From Piscirickettsiaceae bacterium (GTDB lineage: Bacteria > Pseudomonadota > Gammaproteobacteria > Nitrosococcales > Methylophagaceae): DNA of 12,730 nt. Under the pieces are notes generated by a model. It was not told the origin of the DNA and did no database searches. It saw only the letters and a program-made list of their open reading frames with translations. The stretch's first letter is position 1; every line of letters starts with the position of its first letter. This document shows positions 6,288 to 12,266 of this stretch, piece by piece. A program made the position numbers and the translations under genes. The stretch covers positions 1 through 12,730 of the forward strand of contig JABGUA010000206.1 in the NCBI GenBank assembly GCA_018646825.1, written 5' to 3'.

Positions 6288-7484
6288 CTATTTCTGAACG
6301 ACCCAAAAAATACCGGTTCTATTCTTATTTTCTTCTCTGAGCTCTTGCTCAATAAGGAGTGAATAATGGCTTATCTCTACGTCCAGGTTATGCTCAGATG
6401 CAACAAGTGATGAATAGTGTTTAGTCTTGCCAAGGGGCGTAAGCAAGCTGTTAAGGTGATCGGGCGATAAGGCGGAGTCACTCTCACGAACGATTAAGAG
6501 GCCGCCTGTAGCAAGCTTTTTCCATGCCATGTTAATTAAGTTTGACTGCTCTTCATGATTGAGAGTCGTTAAGGCATTAATTAAACTAATAACATTAAGG
6601 CCCGTAGCAGTCAAAGCAGCGCCTTGCTCTGACGTTATGCGTAACTTATCGCCCACTTCCCTATTATGATAAGCAATAATGTCTTGAGGGTCATGTATGG
6701 CAAGTTCATTACTAGGTATTTCACTGGCGGCACTTTCGATATTAATATAAGGGCTAAGCAGAAGTTCGGTTGCGAGTATACTGTTATTTAGGTCAGGACC
6801 TAGAGCGCAAAAGTGAACAGCACCTTTTCGGCCAAAATGGTCTTGGACGATTTTTTCTACTAAGGCGCTGGTTGTTACATTCTGCCAATGAGCAGTATGC
6901 AAACTTAAGAAATTATCGCTAGTCGTGATATCGTATTCAGGATGACGAATCGATTGTCTAATTGCAGCTTGACTGCCTTGCCTTAGTAAATAGTTCGCTG
7001 TACTACTGATTTCTGGTGGGCTTTTCCGGCCAATACGCATAGACATAACGCCATCATTTTCTGCCCAAATGTTGCTCATCCCTTTCCAGCGGCTTCTGCT
7101 GATAAAAATATTCTCAAGAATGCTTCTAGCCCAAAAGTTTTTTTCTGAAGCTTGCATTTCAGGATAAACAGGCAATACGACACATCCATCAGGTTTAACC
7201 AGCGTCATTAAGTGTCTGAGAAAAGCCGCTCCCCAATTATTTGCAAATAAAGGAAAACTAATACCAATATATACGCGGTCTAATGATCCGGGTGCGAAGG
7301 GAAAAAAGAAGTTACCGACTTTACCATCTTGATAATCAATATTCAGATGGCTTGAGTCGGGGGTAAAGCTATAAATATCTTGACCAGGTTTAACTTGACT
7401 ATGAATATCGCGTTCACCAGAAAAATAATACTCTAAGTCTTCCTCAATATATTTTTCTGCTTTATGGAATACCAAATCAGTCAT
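6288..7484 (-). CDS. Unrecognised protein with two degenerate methyltransferase-like domains
   Basis: I do not recognise a named family. The 398-residue protein has no signal peptide or membrane segment and should be cytosolic. Two parts look like the later strands of class I SAM-dependent methyltransferases: in the N-half PFAPGSLDRVYIG (62-74) followed by LVKPDGCVVLPVY (95-107), and in the C-half a stretch around 295-333 ending in KKLATGGLLIVRE. The place where the SAM-binding glycine-rich motif would lie in the C-half reads VHFCALGPDLN (223-233), which lacks the usual GxGxG; none is visible in the N-half either. It may be a pseudo-enzyme or bind something other than SAM. AGAGGT lies about 12 nt before the ATG. 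It has its own promoter and sits between the haemoglobin gene and the sox operon with no obvious functional tie to either. Confidence 0.6.
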   Translation of the reverse strand: MTDLVFHKAEKYIEEDLEYYFSGERDIHSQVKPGQDIYSFTPDSSHLNIDYQDGKVGNFFFPFAPGSLDRVYIGISFPLFANNWGAAFLRHLMTLVKPDGCVVLPVYPEMQASEKNFWARSILENIFISRSRWKGMSNIWAENDGVMSMRIGRKSPPEISSTANYLLRQGSQAAIRQSIRHPEYDITTSDNFLSLHTAHWQNVTTSALVEKIVQDHFGRKGAVHFCALGPDLNNSILATELLLSPYINIESAASEIPSNELAIHDPQDIIAYHNREVGDKLRITSEQGAALTATGLNVISLINALTTLNHEEQSNLINMAWKKLATGGLLIVRESDSALSPDHLNSLLTPLGKTKHYSSLVASEHNLDVEISHYSLLIEQELREENKNRTGIFWVVQK

Positions 7485-7517
7485 GATAGAAATAGACCTC
7501 TATTTTAAAAAGGCGTG

Positions 7518-7546
7518 ACTATAGCGTGTTTGGTTAAATTTGCCAA
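7518..7546 (-). promoter_or_regulatory. Sigma70-type promoter of the methyltransferase-like gene
   Basis: On the minus strand TTGGCA (7541-7546) and TATAGT (7518-7523) are separated by exactly 17 bp; each hexamer differs from consensus at one position. Predicted start of transcription near 7511 would give a 5' leader of about 27 nt containing the AGAGGT ribosome site. This is the best promoter match I found in the window. Confidence 0.75.
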
Positions 7547-7573
7547 TAAAAACCCTTGCTTAGGTTTTTTCTT
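7545..7573 (-). terminator. Short AT-rich hairpin with U-tract, possible terminator after the haemoglobin gene
   Basis: AAAAACC (7548-7554) pairs with GGTTTTT (7563-7569). On the minus strand the second arm ends GGGTTTTTATT, a terminator-like tail; on the plus strand the run of six T also follows the stem. The stem has only two G/C pairs, so it is weak. It lies directly upstream of the -35 box of the next gene. Confidence 0.4.
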
Positions 7574-7600
7574 AGGAAGTAGGGGTGCTAGACAGATTAG

Positions 7601-7613
7601 TCTTGTTAGTGGT
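7601..7613. repeat. 13-bp direct repeat TCTTGTTAGTGGT, copy 2
   Basis: Exact partner of 6250-6262, on the same strand, with the methyltransferase-like gene between them. Flanking bases differ on both sides, so the repeat is exactly 13 bp. Confidence 0.35.
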
Positions 7614-7622
7614 GTTACTTGT

Positions 7623-7678
7623 TTGGAACGGGAGGGTGAACTAGTTTAAAGTTCAGCCCTCTTGGAACAAGAGGGCTG
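7623..7678 (-). other. Two mutually exclusive hairpins after the truncated haemoglobin gene
   Basis: Hairpin B is a perfect 11-bp stem CAGCCCTCTTG/CAAGAGGGCTG with a 3-nt loop (7654-7664 with 7668-7678). Hairpin A pairs 7632-7642 with 7650-7661 through 11 pairs and a single bulge. Both use 7654-7661, so only one can form at a time. No U-tract follows either stem on the minus strand, so this is not a standard terminator; it could stabilise the 3' end of the message. An imperfect 39-bp tandem duplication (TTGGAAC at 7623 and 7662) underlies it. Confidence 0.55.
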
Positions 7679-7695
7679 GAAACCATAAACGCTTA

Positions 7696-8178
7696 TTAGT
7701 GAGCGTGTGCAGCTGTAGCTGGAGACAGTGCTTTTGTAGAGATGTTTGAGTTAACAACATCAGGTCTAACAGACCAAAGAATTGCTAAAATCTCATTTTT
7801 TTCTTGTGTTGCGATATGGTTTTCGTCTAATGCGTCCATAATATCGTCAACAACAGCATTGAATTCCATTTCACTGATATTCATTGCTGCATGTGTTGTT
7901 TTCATGTCTTGGCCAGTATATTCAACGTCGCCGCCGGTAGCCATTGCGAAAATTTCATATACTTTTTGTTTTACATAAACAGGATCGCTGTACTGGAAAC
8001 GGTTTTTAACGATCGGGTTTTTACCATGATTATCCCAGATGTCAGAAACGATTTCTCTTGCTACAGGTTCGCCACCGATGCGTTCAAATATTGTTGGGCC
8101 TTTTGCTTCTTCTGCTACAGCAGTCAGTGAAGCTGCTAGGAAGCTAGCAGACAACACAATATTAAGTAGTTTTTTCAT
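7696..8178 (-). CDS. Exported group-1 truncated haemoglobin
   Basis: A 2/2 globin that binds haem and small gases, here sent to the periplasm: residues 1-22 (MKKLLNIVLSASFLAASLTAVA) form a clear Sec signal. The globin part, about 28-145, follows the group-1 pattern: TIFERIGG (29-36), a CD1-type Phe61, GG (82-83), YTGQDMKTTHAAMNIS (87-102) with the proximal haem ligand His96, and 'FNAVVDDIMDALDENHI'. Compared from memory with mycobacterial trHbN, the usual distal tyrosine B10 is Trp48 and E7 and E11 are both valine, so oxygen stabilisation should differ. The tail ends AAHAH. The gene sits just after the terminator of the porin gene; a TATAAA (minus strand, near 8190) could be its -10 box, but no good -35 is visible. 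Role unknown: NO or oxygen handling, or protection against sulfide, are guesses. Confidence 0.85.
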   Translation of the reverse strand: MKKLLNIVLSASFLAASLTAVAEEAKGPTIFERIGGEPVAREIVSDIWDNHGKNPIVKNRFQYSDPVYVKQKVYEIFAMATGGDVEYTGQDMKTTHAAMNISEMEFNAVVDDIMDALDENHIATQEKNEILAILWSVRPDVVNSNISTKALSPATAAHAH

Positions 8179-8204
8179 AACAGTCTCTCTTTATAGTTAG
8201 TTAT

Positions 8205-8239
8205 TGAGAACAAAAGCCAGGACAAATGTCCTGGCTTTT
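8205..8239 (-). terminator. Strong intrinsic terminator after the FadL-type porin gene
   Basis: AAAAGCCAGGACA (8212-8224) and TGTCCTGGCTTTT (8227-8239) are perfectly complementary, giving a stem of at least 12 bp with a tiny loop. On the minus strand it ends in TTTTGTT. The structure is symmetric enough to work in both directions. It ends only about 33 nt before the haemoglobin start codon. Confidence 0.9.
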
Positions 8240-8294
8240 ATTCTTCATACAGATATTACAACTAATCTGTATTACATATCAAACAAGCTATGAC

Positions 8295-9614
8295 TTATTC
8301 AAAGTGCCATGTTAGTGCGAAACCAGCATGCCAAGATGAAACTTCAGAGTTTGTGTGGTTTACAGCGATCAATCCGCCTGGGCTACCACCGTAGTCTCTA
8401 TCTTCTTCAAGTTGGTACGCAGCATGCATATCCAAATCTAAGAATGGTGCTAAGAAGCCTTTGTAACCAACACCAGCAGTAACTCTATGACGATAAATAA
8501 CTTGAGTTTGAGCAGCTTGTAAATACTCGGTGACAGCTATACCAATTGCGCCGCTTCCTGTTGGGATAGCAGTACAGTTTGCTGGTAAACCTGCACAAGC
8601 ATTAGCTAGTTGGGTTAACCCTTTGACGTTCTCACGTGTTGGATCATCTGCATAGCCATAACCTGCACGGAATTCCCATGGGCCCATAGTGTACTGACCA
8701 CCCATTGAGAAGATCCATTGATCAACATAGACATCCTGCCAGAAATCAGCATTGGCCCAGTTTTTATACATTACGTCTGCTGCAAGGTATAAATTACCAT
8801 CCATAAGCATTTCATTACTGATACCAATACCAAGAGTACGAGGCTGTTCAATAACTAAGTTAGTAAATTCACCGGTGTTACCACTAGATAATGCTGGAGC
8901 ACCTGGAGATGTTTGGATAATATCATCAAAATCTTGGCGTAACTCTGAGTGGTAAAACACACCAACTTGGGTCGCATGTGGTAGTTTATAAGTCAGACCT
9001 AAGCTGCCTTTAAAGCCGATATCATGGGTGTTCGCTGATGTAGAGGCTAGACCTAAATCTAACATTGCATAGGTCGTTGTCGCAGCAGCACCCAAGGTTA
9101 GGTTCTCTGTTAAATCCCAGCTCAGACCAAAGTTTGCACCGACATAAATTAACTCTGCACTCGCACCTAATGAATTAGGCTCTTTGCGGTACTCAACACC
9201 GATACCGTTAGTGACTGTCACACCTGCACCCAATGTACCAGGAATACCTAAACCACGAAGGTCTTGAGTCACTGCAATTTGAGGAACTATGTAACCTTCA
9301 TTGCGGTTACTTTGTTTGAATGCACCACCACCCACTGCACCAGTTATTGAACCATTATGTTCTAAAACAGCGCTTGGCTTATACCAAGTTGCACCGAATG
9401 TGAATTCAGTACCACGGAATTCAGATAGACCGGCTGGGTTACCAAAAAGTGCAGATACGTTATCTAAAGGTTTAGCGATACTTGTACCAGCCATTGAAGC
9501 TGAAACAGGTGCTAAAACGTTGTGTAGGTCATAGCCGTAAGGCCCTGCCATCACGCCTGTTGACGTTGCTGCTAGCAGCGCTGTCGACAAAGCTAAGCGA
9601 TTGAATTTTTTCAT
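8295..9614 (-). CDS. FadL/TodX-family outer-membrane channel for hydrophobic compounds
   Basis: Outer-membrane beta-barrel of the FadL family, which lets fatty acids or hydrocarbons such as toluene or alkanes diffuse into the cell. The 439-residue length is typical. A Sec signal (1-23, ending GVMA) is followed by a plug-like segment with the family's NPAGLS motif (59-64, in 'ALFGNPAGLSEFRGTEFTFGATWYKP'). The rest alternates polar and hydrophobic residues with many Gly/Tyr/Trp, and the chain ends in WHFE, close to the aromatic end of porins. AGAGG lies about 9 nt before the ATG. It follows the monooxygenase electron-transfer genes in the same direction but is separated by a strong terminator and a 358-bp gap, so it has its own promoter. 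Substrate cannot be told from sequence; context suggests the hydrocarbon attacked by the upstream monooxygenase. Confidence 0.9.
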   Translation of the reverse strand: MKKFNRLALSTALLAATSTGVMAGPYGYDLHNVLAPVSASMAGTSIAKPLDNVSALFGNPAGLSEFRGTEFTFGATWYKPSAVLEHNGSITGAVGGGAFKQSNRNEGYIVPQIAVTQDLRGLGIPGTLGAGVTVTNGIGVEYRKEPNSLGASAELIYVGANFGLSWDLTENLTLGAAATTTYAMLDLGLASTSANTHDIGFKGSLGLTYKLPHATQVGVFYHSELRQDFDDIIQTSPGAPALSSGNTGEFTNLVIEQPRTLGIGISNEMLMDGNLYLAADVMYKNWANADFWQDVYVDQWIFSMGGQYTMGPWEFRAGYGYADDPTRENVKGLTQLANACAGLPANCTAIPTGSGAIGIAVTEYLQAAQTQVIYRHRVTAGVGYKGFLAPFLDLDMHAAYQLEEDRDYGGSPGGLIAVNHTNSEVSSWHAGFALTWHFE

Positions 9615-9671
9615 TTACTTGCCTCTTTATTGTTCATTTATAAATTAAACAATTAATTTTGAATCTTCTTT

Positions 9672-9718
9672 GCTAGCTTTGAGTAAATATAAATGCTCAA
9701 TCTATAATCACGGCTAGC
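9672..9718. promoter_or_regulatory. TTGAG-N12-CTCAA dyad framed by GCTAGC sites
   Basis: TTGAG (9679-9683) and CTCAA (9696-9700) form an inverted repeat with centres one and a half helical turns apart. GCTAGC, itself palindromic, occurs at 9672-9677 and 9713-9718. The element lies 60-105 bp upstream of the porin start, a usual place for an activator site. Half-sites of this look (TTGAG/CTCAA) resemble those of XylR/DmpR-type activators, but the expected sigma54 promoter was not seen, so identity is open. Confidence 0.35.
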
Positions 9719-9804
9719 ATGTTAAATACAAAACATCATGCTTATTTTCGTTAGAGAATTAAGTTTAGCTTTAAGACTAAAATCAATTCTTTAACGCTTA
9801 TCTC

Positions 9805-9819
9805 TAACACAGTGTGTTA
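9805..9819. promoter_or_regulatory. Perfect 7-1-7 palindrome TAACACAGTGTGTTA
   Basis: Both 7-bp arms are exactly complementary about a single central G. It ends 11 bp before a plus-strand TATAAT (9830-9835), so it covers the place of a -35 box, and it lies about 190 bp upstream of the porin start on the other strand. The geometry suits a dimeric repressor or activator. Confidence 0.45.
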
Positions 9820-9841
9820 AATGCGACTATATAATGGTTTT

Positions 9842-9955
9842 GTTTGGGAAGTCTAGACGTATTGAATGCATTTGTCTCAAAAAGTGATATTTCTTGAGCG
9901 CTTGTTGTAAAAAAGCAACGATATCAGCTAAGTTGCTAATAATCGTTGCTTTTTT
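9842..9955 (+). ncRNA. Possible plus-strand small RNA
   Basis: A plus-strand TATAAT (9830-9835, in the context TATATAATGG) would start transcription near 9842, and the symmetric hairpin at 9909-9955 ends in six T on this strand, which would close a transcript of about 114 nt. No good -35 box is visible (its position is taken by the TAACACAGTGTGTTA palindrome, so an activator could be needed), and no reading frame is present. The terminator is equally explained by the minus-strand gene, so support is slight. Confidence 0.2.
9909..9955 (-). terminator. Strong terminator after the 67-residue membrane-protein gene
   Basis: A 14-bp perfect stem (9909-9922 with 9942-9955; core AGCAACGAT/ATCGTTGCT) with a further AGC/GCT pairing inside, followed by a run of T on either strand (minus: GCTTTTTTACAA). 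It begins 18 nt after the stop codon and marks the end of the ferredoxin-GST-reductase-membrane protein unit. It should work in both directions. Confidence 0.92.
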
Positions 9956-9972
9956 GGTGTTGCTAAATTGCT

Positions 9973-10176
9973 TTATCTAAACCATTCAAATGGGCGTTCG
10001 CCAGCAATTTTGAAATATAAAGCCATGTTAATCATATGAATAACAAGTAATGCGACGCCAGTACCGACAGCCCACATTGGGTTTCTGAAGTGCTCATGGG
10101 CACCGATTGTGAACAAGCCATATCCTGCAATAGCTGTCCAGATAACCATAACTACGATTGCTTTAAAAGAAGCCAT
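9973..10176 (-). CDS. Small inner-membrane protein with two helices, unknown function
   Basis: The 67-residue protein has two predicted membrane helices, about 5-25 (AIVVMVIWTAIAGYGLFTIGA) and 34-56 (MWAVGTGVALLVIHMINMALYFK), joined by a short His-rich turn EHFRNP, and a basic/aromatic end ERPFEWFR. It has a good ribosome site (GGAG, 9 nt before the ATG), ends in front of a strong terminator, and follows the reductase gene by 74 nt, so it is very probably a real gene of that unit. There is a faint likeness to DUF1145-type small membrane proteins, seen by eye only. A job helping the membrane monooxygenase or its electron supply is inferred only from position. Confidence 0.7.
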   Translation of the reverse strand: MASFKAIVVMVIWTAIAGYGLFTIGAHEHFRNPMWAVGTGVALLVIHMINMALYFKIAGERPFEWFR

Positions 10177-10206
10177 AATTTATCTCCAATTTATTAAGTT
10201 AATCAA

Positions 10207-10234
10207 CAAGGCCTGTAACAATTAATCGGCCTTG
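10207..10234 (-). other. Hairpin between reductase and small membrane-protein genes
   Basis: CAAGGCC (10207-10213) pairs with GGCCTTG (10228-10234) around a 14-nt loop. No U-tract follows on the minus strand, so it is more likely an RNA processing or stability element within the operon than a terminator. Confidence 0.4.
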
Positions 10235-10250
10235 ACATGTTTTTTATTAT

Positions 10251-11327
10251 TTAAGGTGTATTACTCTTATCGAGGAACTTATCAAAGAGTATTGCATCTT
10301 TGCTAACACCATTTTTTTCGAATACGCTAATAGCGGCATCAATCATACCTGGTGGACCACACAAATAAGCCTGTCCAGAAACACTGCCAGTTTTTTCATC
10401 GACAATAAATTCTGTACAAAGTCCTCTACTGCCTTCCCATGTACTATCTTCAGGTTCTTCAGATAGGCAAGGAATGTACTCGAAGCTGCCAAGGCCTTTG
10501 CTTTGCCAATCTGATGCCATTTCAGCAATTTGATCACCAAGGTAAAGGTCTTTTTGGCTTCGCGCACCAAAGATGAAGCGAACATCACGCTTAGCGCCTG
10601 ATTCAAGAGCGGCTTCTAAAACACCCATTACCGCACTCATTCCACTACCACCTGCAACACAGGTCATTGTGGCTGGCTCTTCAGCCAGCCCAAATTTCCC
10701 GTAAGGACCACTCATTGTTAAAGTTTGGCCAGTACGATCTTCCTCAAATAACCAGTCAGTAAATTCACCACCCGGAACTTTTCGAATGTAAAACAAGAAC
10801 TCTTTTTGACCAATGGTCGGTGCCGTTGCAAATGAGTAACTACGGCCATCTTTTAGATGGGATAGTTTTAAATCTGCATATTGACCCGCTTTATATAAGA
10901 GCTCGCTCGCAGAGACATTCTCTGGGTCAATGATTTCAATGACAAGCGCTTTAATATCATGTGTTAAGTCGCGAATTTCTTTGATGACTGCATCTGATTC
11001 CCAATGGTGTTGTTTTTCACCGTCAGAGAGAAGCTCTACTTCTACTTCTATATCAGTCTTAAGTGCCGTTTGGCACGCAAGAATGTAGCCATTTTGTAAG
11101 TCCTCGCCTTCTAACACATAAGCGAAATCTGCCAAAGGCTTGATCTTGCCTTCAACTAAACGACACTTACACGTACCGCAACTACCTACTCGGCAGTCGT
11201 GAGGCCAAGCCAAATCAGCCTCAAGCGCTGCTTTTAAAAGATTGTCTCCAGTCTTTACTGTCAGCGTTTGAGAGCCATTAATTTTGGCTGCGTAATCCTG
11301 TTTCTTATTTTTGAAAAAACCAAACAT
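10251..11327 (-). CDS. XylA-like NADH reductase with [2Fe-2S] and FAD domains
   Basis: Electron-transfer protein that passes electrons from NAD(P)H through FAD and a plant-type [2Fe-2S] cluster to a monooxygenase. Domain order in 358 residues: ferredoxin domain about 12-100 with cluster cysteines 45, 50, 53 and 85 (CRVGSCGTC ... C); FAD domain about 105-215 with RSYS (162-165); NAD-binding domain about 218-345 with GGSGMS (226-231) and YLCGPPGM (321-328). This order and length match XylA of xylene monooxygenase and CymAb of cymene monooxygenase, whose partners are membrane di-iron hydroxylases. That fits the XylM-like fragment at the window end. The ribosome site is weak (AAAGAAA). It follows the GST gene by 34 nt. 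Phenol- or methane-monooxygenase reductases have the same architecture, so the exact partner is inference. Confidence 0.9.
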   Translation of the reverse strand: MFGFFKNKKQDYAAKINGSQTLTVKTGDNLLKAALEADLAWPHDCRVGSCGTCKCRLVEGKIKPLADFAYVLEGEDLQNGYILACQTALKTDIEVEVELLSDGEKQHHWESDAVIKEIRDLTHDIKALVIEIIDPENVSASELLYKAGQYADLKLSHLKDGRSYSFATAPTIGQKEFLFYIRKVPGGEFTDWLFEEDRTGQTLTMSGPYGKFGLAEEPATMTCVAGGSGMSAVMGVLEAALESGAKRDVRFIFGARSQKDLYLGDQIAEMASDWQSKGLGSFEYIPCLSEEPEDSTWEGSRGLCTEFIVDEKTGSVSGQAYLCGPPGMIDAAISVFEKNGVSKDAILFDKFLDKSNTP

Positions 11328-11355
11328 ATATAAATTTCTTTGAGGTTAAAAGTAC

Positions 11356-11371
11356 TAACGTCTAGACGTTA
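11356..11371. repeat. Perfect 16-bp palindrome across the GST stop codon
   Basis: TAACGTCTAGACGTTA reads the same on both strands and covers the last codons, the TAG stop and the first bases of the 34-nt gap before the reductase. Its core GTCTAGACGT also occurs at 9851-9860. It could be a regulator site or a small RNA hairpin between the two cistrons. Confidence 0.5.
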
Positions 11372-12042
11372 ATGCTGACTGAACGTAATTTATTATTACG
11401 TATTTCATCCAGCGAAGGCAAAGCAGTATAAGCAACATAGTTCTCTTTGCTCATGCTCTTTCTTACCTTCATAGTACCCCACCAAGCTTTAACACCAGGC
11501 ATTGAGTCTACAAGTGACTCATTTCCGTGTAGGCATAAAGCATGAATGCTAGGCGCCCAGTGGATATCAGCCAAGCTGAATTCACCGACAATATAGTCAC
11601 CACGTTTAGTTCTAGAGTTTAACTGTGCTTCCAATGCTGATAAGCCTGCCTTAACAGCCTCCATAGCACTGTCATCACCGTCTGATAACTTAGCAACAGC
11701 TGGTGCAAAATGTGATGAAGCAATATGTGCCCATTGGTAATGAACAGCACGTACCACACCATTACGAGGGACGAGTGAGTTACCAAAACCTTTGTCATCA
11801 AGGTAAGACATGATTGCTTCTGTACCGTAGATGTAGAAGTCAACATCTTTTAGAACTGGAATTGAACCGAATGGAGAATTCCTCTTAATCTCACCCATTT
11901 CAACTTCTGAATTGACATCTACAGAACGACCGTCAATATCAACGCCTTTTTCTGCTGCAGTTAAAAGAATCTTACTAGTGTTTGGACAACCAGCAACACC
12001 CCATAATACTTTTACATCTGATAAATGATCTCCAATAGCCAT
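11362..12042 (-). CDS. Glutathione S-transferase in the monooxygenase cluster
   Basis: Cytosolic GST that would couple glutathione to an electrophile. In 226 residues the N-terminal thioredoxin-like domain (about 9-86) has WGVAGCPNTSK (14-24) where the catalytic residue lies, the cis-proline in SIPVL (Pro62) and the glutathione-binding GTEA (73-76). The helical C-terminal domain (about 97-205) has YIVGEFSLADIHWAP (150-164), the usual N-capping/hydrophobic staple region. The strong GGAGG ribosome site, 8 nt before the ATG, is the best in the window. The gene sits between ferredoxin and reductase (44 and 34 nt gaps). GSTs in oxygenase operons, for example IsoI of isoprene degradation, often conjugate epoxides, so an alkene or styrene-like substrate is possible but not shown. 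Confidence 0.88.
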   Translation of the reverse strand: MAIGDHLSDVKVLWGVAGCPNTSKILLTAAEKGVDIDGRSVDVNSEVEMGEIKRNSPFGSIPVLKDVDFYIYGTEAIMSYLDDKGFGNSLVPRNGVVRAVHYQWAHIASSHFAPAVAKLSDGDDSAMEAVKAGLSALEAQLNSRTKRGDYIVGEFSLADIHWAPSIHALCLHGNESLVDSMPGVKAWWGTMKVRKSMSKENYVAYTALPSLDEIRNNKLRSVSINV

Positions 12043-12086
12043 TTAACCTTCCTCCACTTAAAAATTTATTTATTAAAAAATTAAAC

Positions 12087-12266
12087 TTAGTCTTGAACTG
12101 TTAAAGCACCTGATGGGCACTTAGCAATTGTTTCAAGCACTTCTGCTTCTGAAGCAGCACTTGTGTCAATTACAAAACTACCATCTTCTACTTTGAAGAC
12201 ATTCGGTAAAGAATTAACGCATACACCGGCATGTTCGCAGGCATTTTCATCCCATTTTACTTCCAT
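12087..12266 (-). CDS. 59-residue divergent ferredoxin (Fer4_19 type)
   Basis: Translated by hand: MEVKWDENACEHAGVCVNSL at the start and IAKCPSGALTVQD at the end. The pattern C-EHAG-V-C (Cys10, Cys16) plus a CPSGAL near the C-terminus matches the divergent single-cluster ferredoxin family (PF06902, Fer4_19), whose members are about 60-70 residues and carry few cysteines. Here only three are present (10, 16, and one in CPSGAL), so the cluster is perhaps [3Fe-4S] or uses a non-Cys ligand. AGGA lies 9 nt before the ATG. It is the first gene of the ferredoxin-GST-reductase unit, 44 nt before the GST. It may pass electrons to the upstream monooxygenase. Confidence 0.88.
   Translation of the reverse strand: MEVKWDENACEHAGVCVNSLPNVFKVEDGSFVIDTSAASEAEVLETIAKCPSGALTVQD

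Larger units (their letters stand above)
9615..9972 (-). promoter_or_regulatory. Gene-free region upstream of the porin gene
   Basis: This 358-bp stretch holds the porin's leader and promoter region and, at its far end, the terminator of the 67-residue membrane-protein gene. I see no strong sigma70 pair and no sigma54 -24/-12 pair for the porin on the minus strand. Notable elements are a TTGAG-N12-CTCAA dyad framed by two GCTAGC sites, a 7-1-7 palindrome near 9812, and a plus-strand TATAAT. No protein gene was found in it. Confidence 0.5.

Noticed and set aside
7742..8130. Two plus-strand open frames opposite the truncated haemoglobin
   Set aside because: They overlap each other and the clear globin gene, with no sign of real coding.
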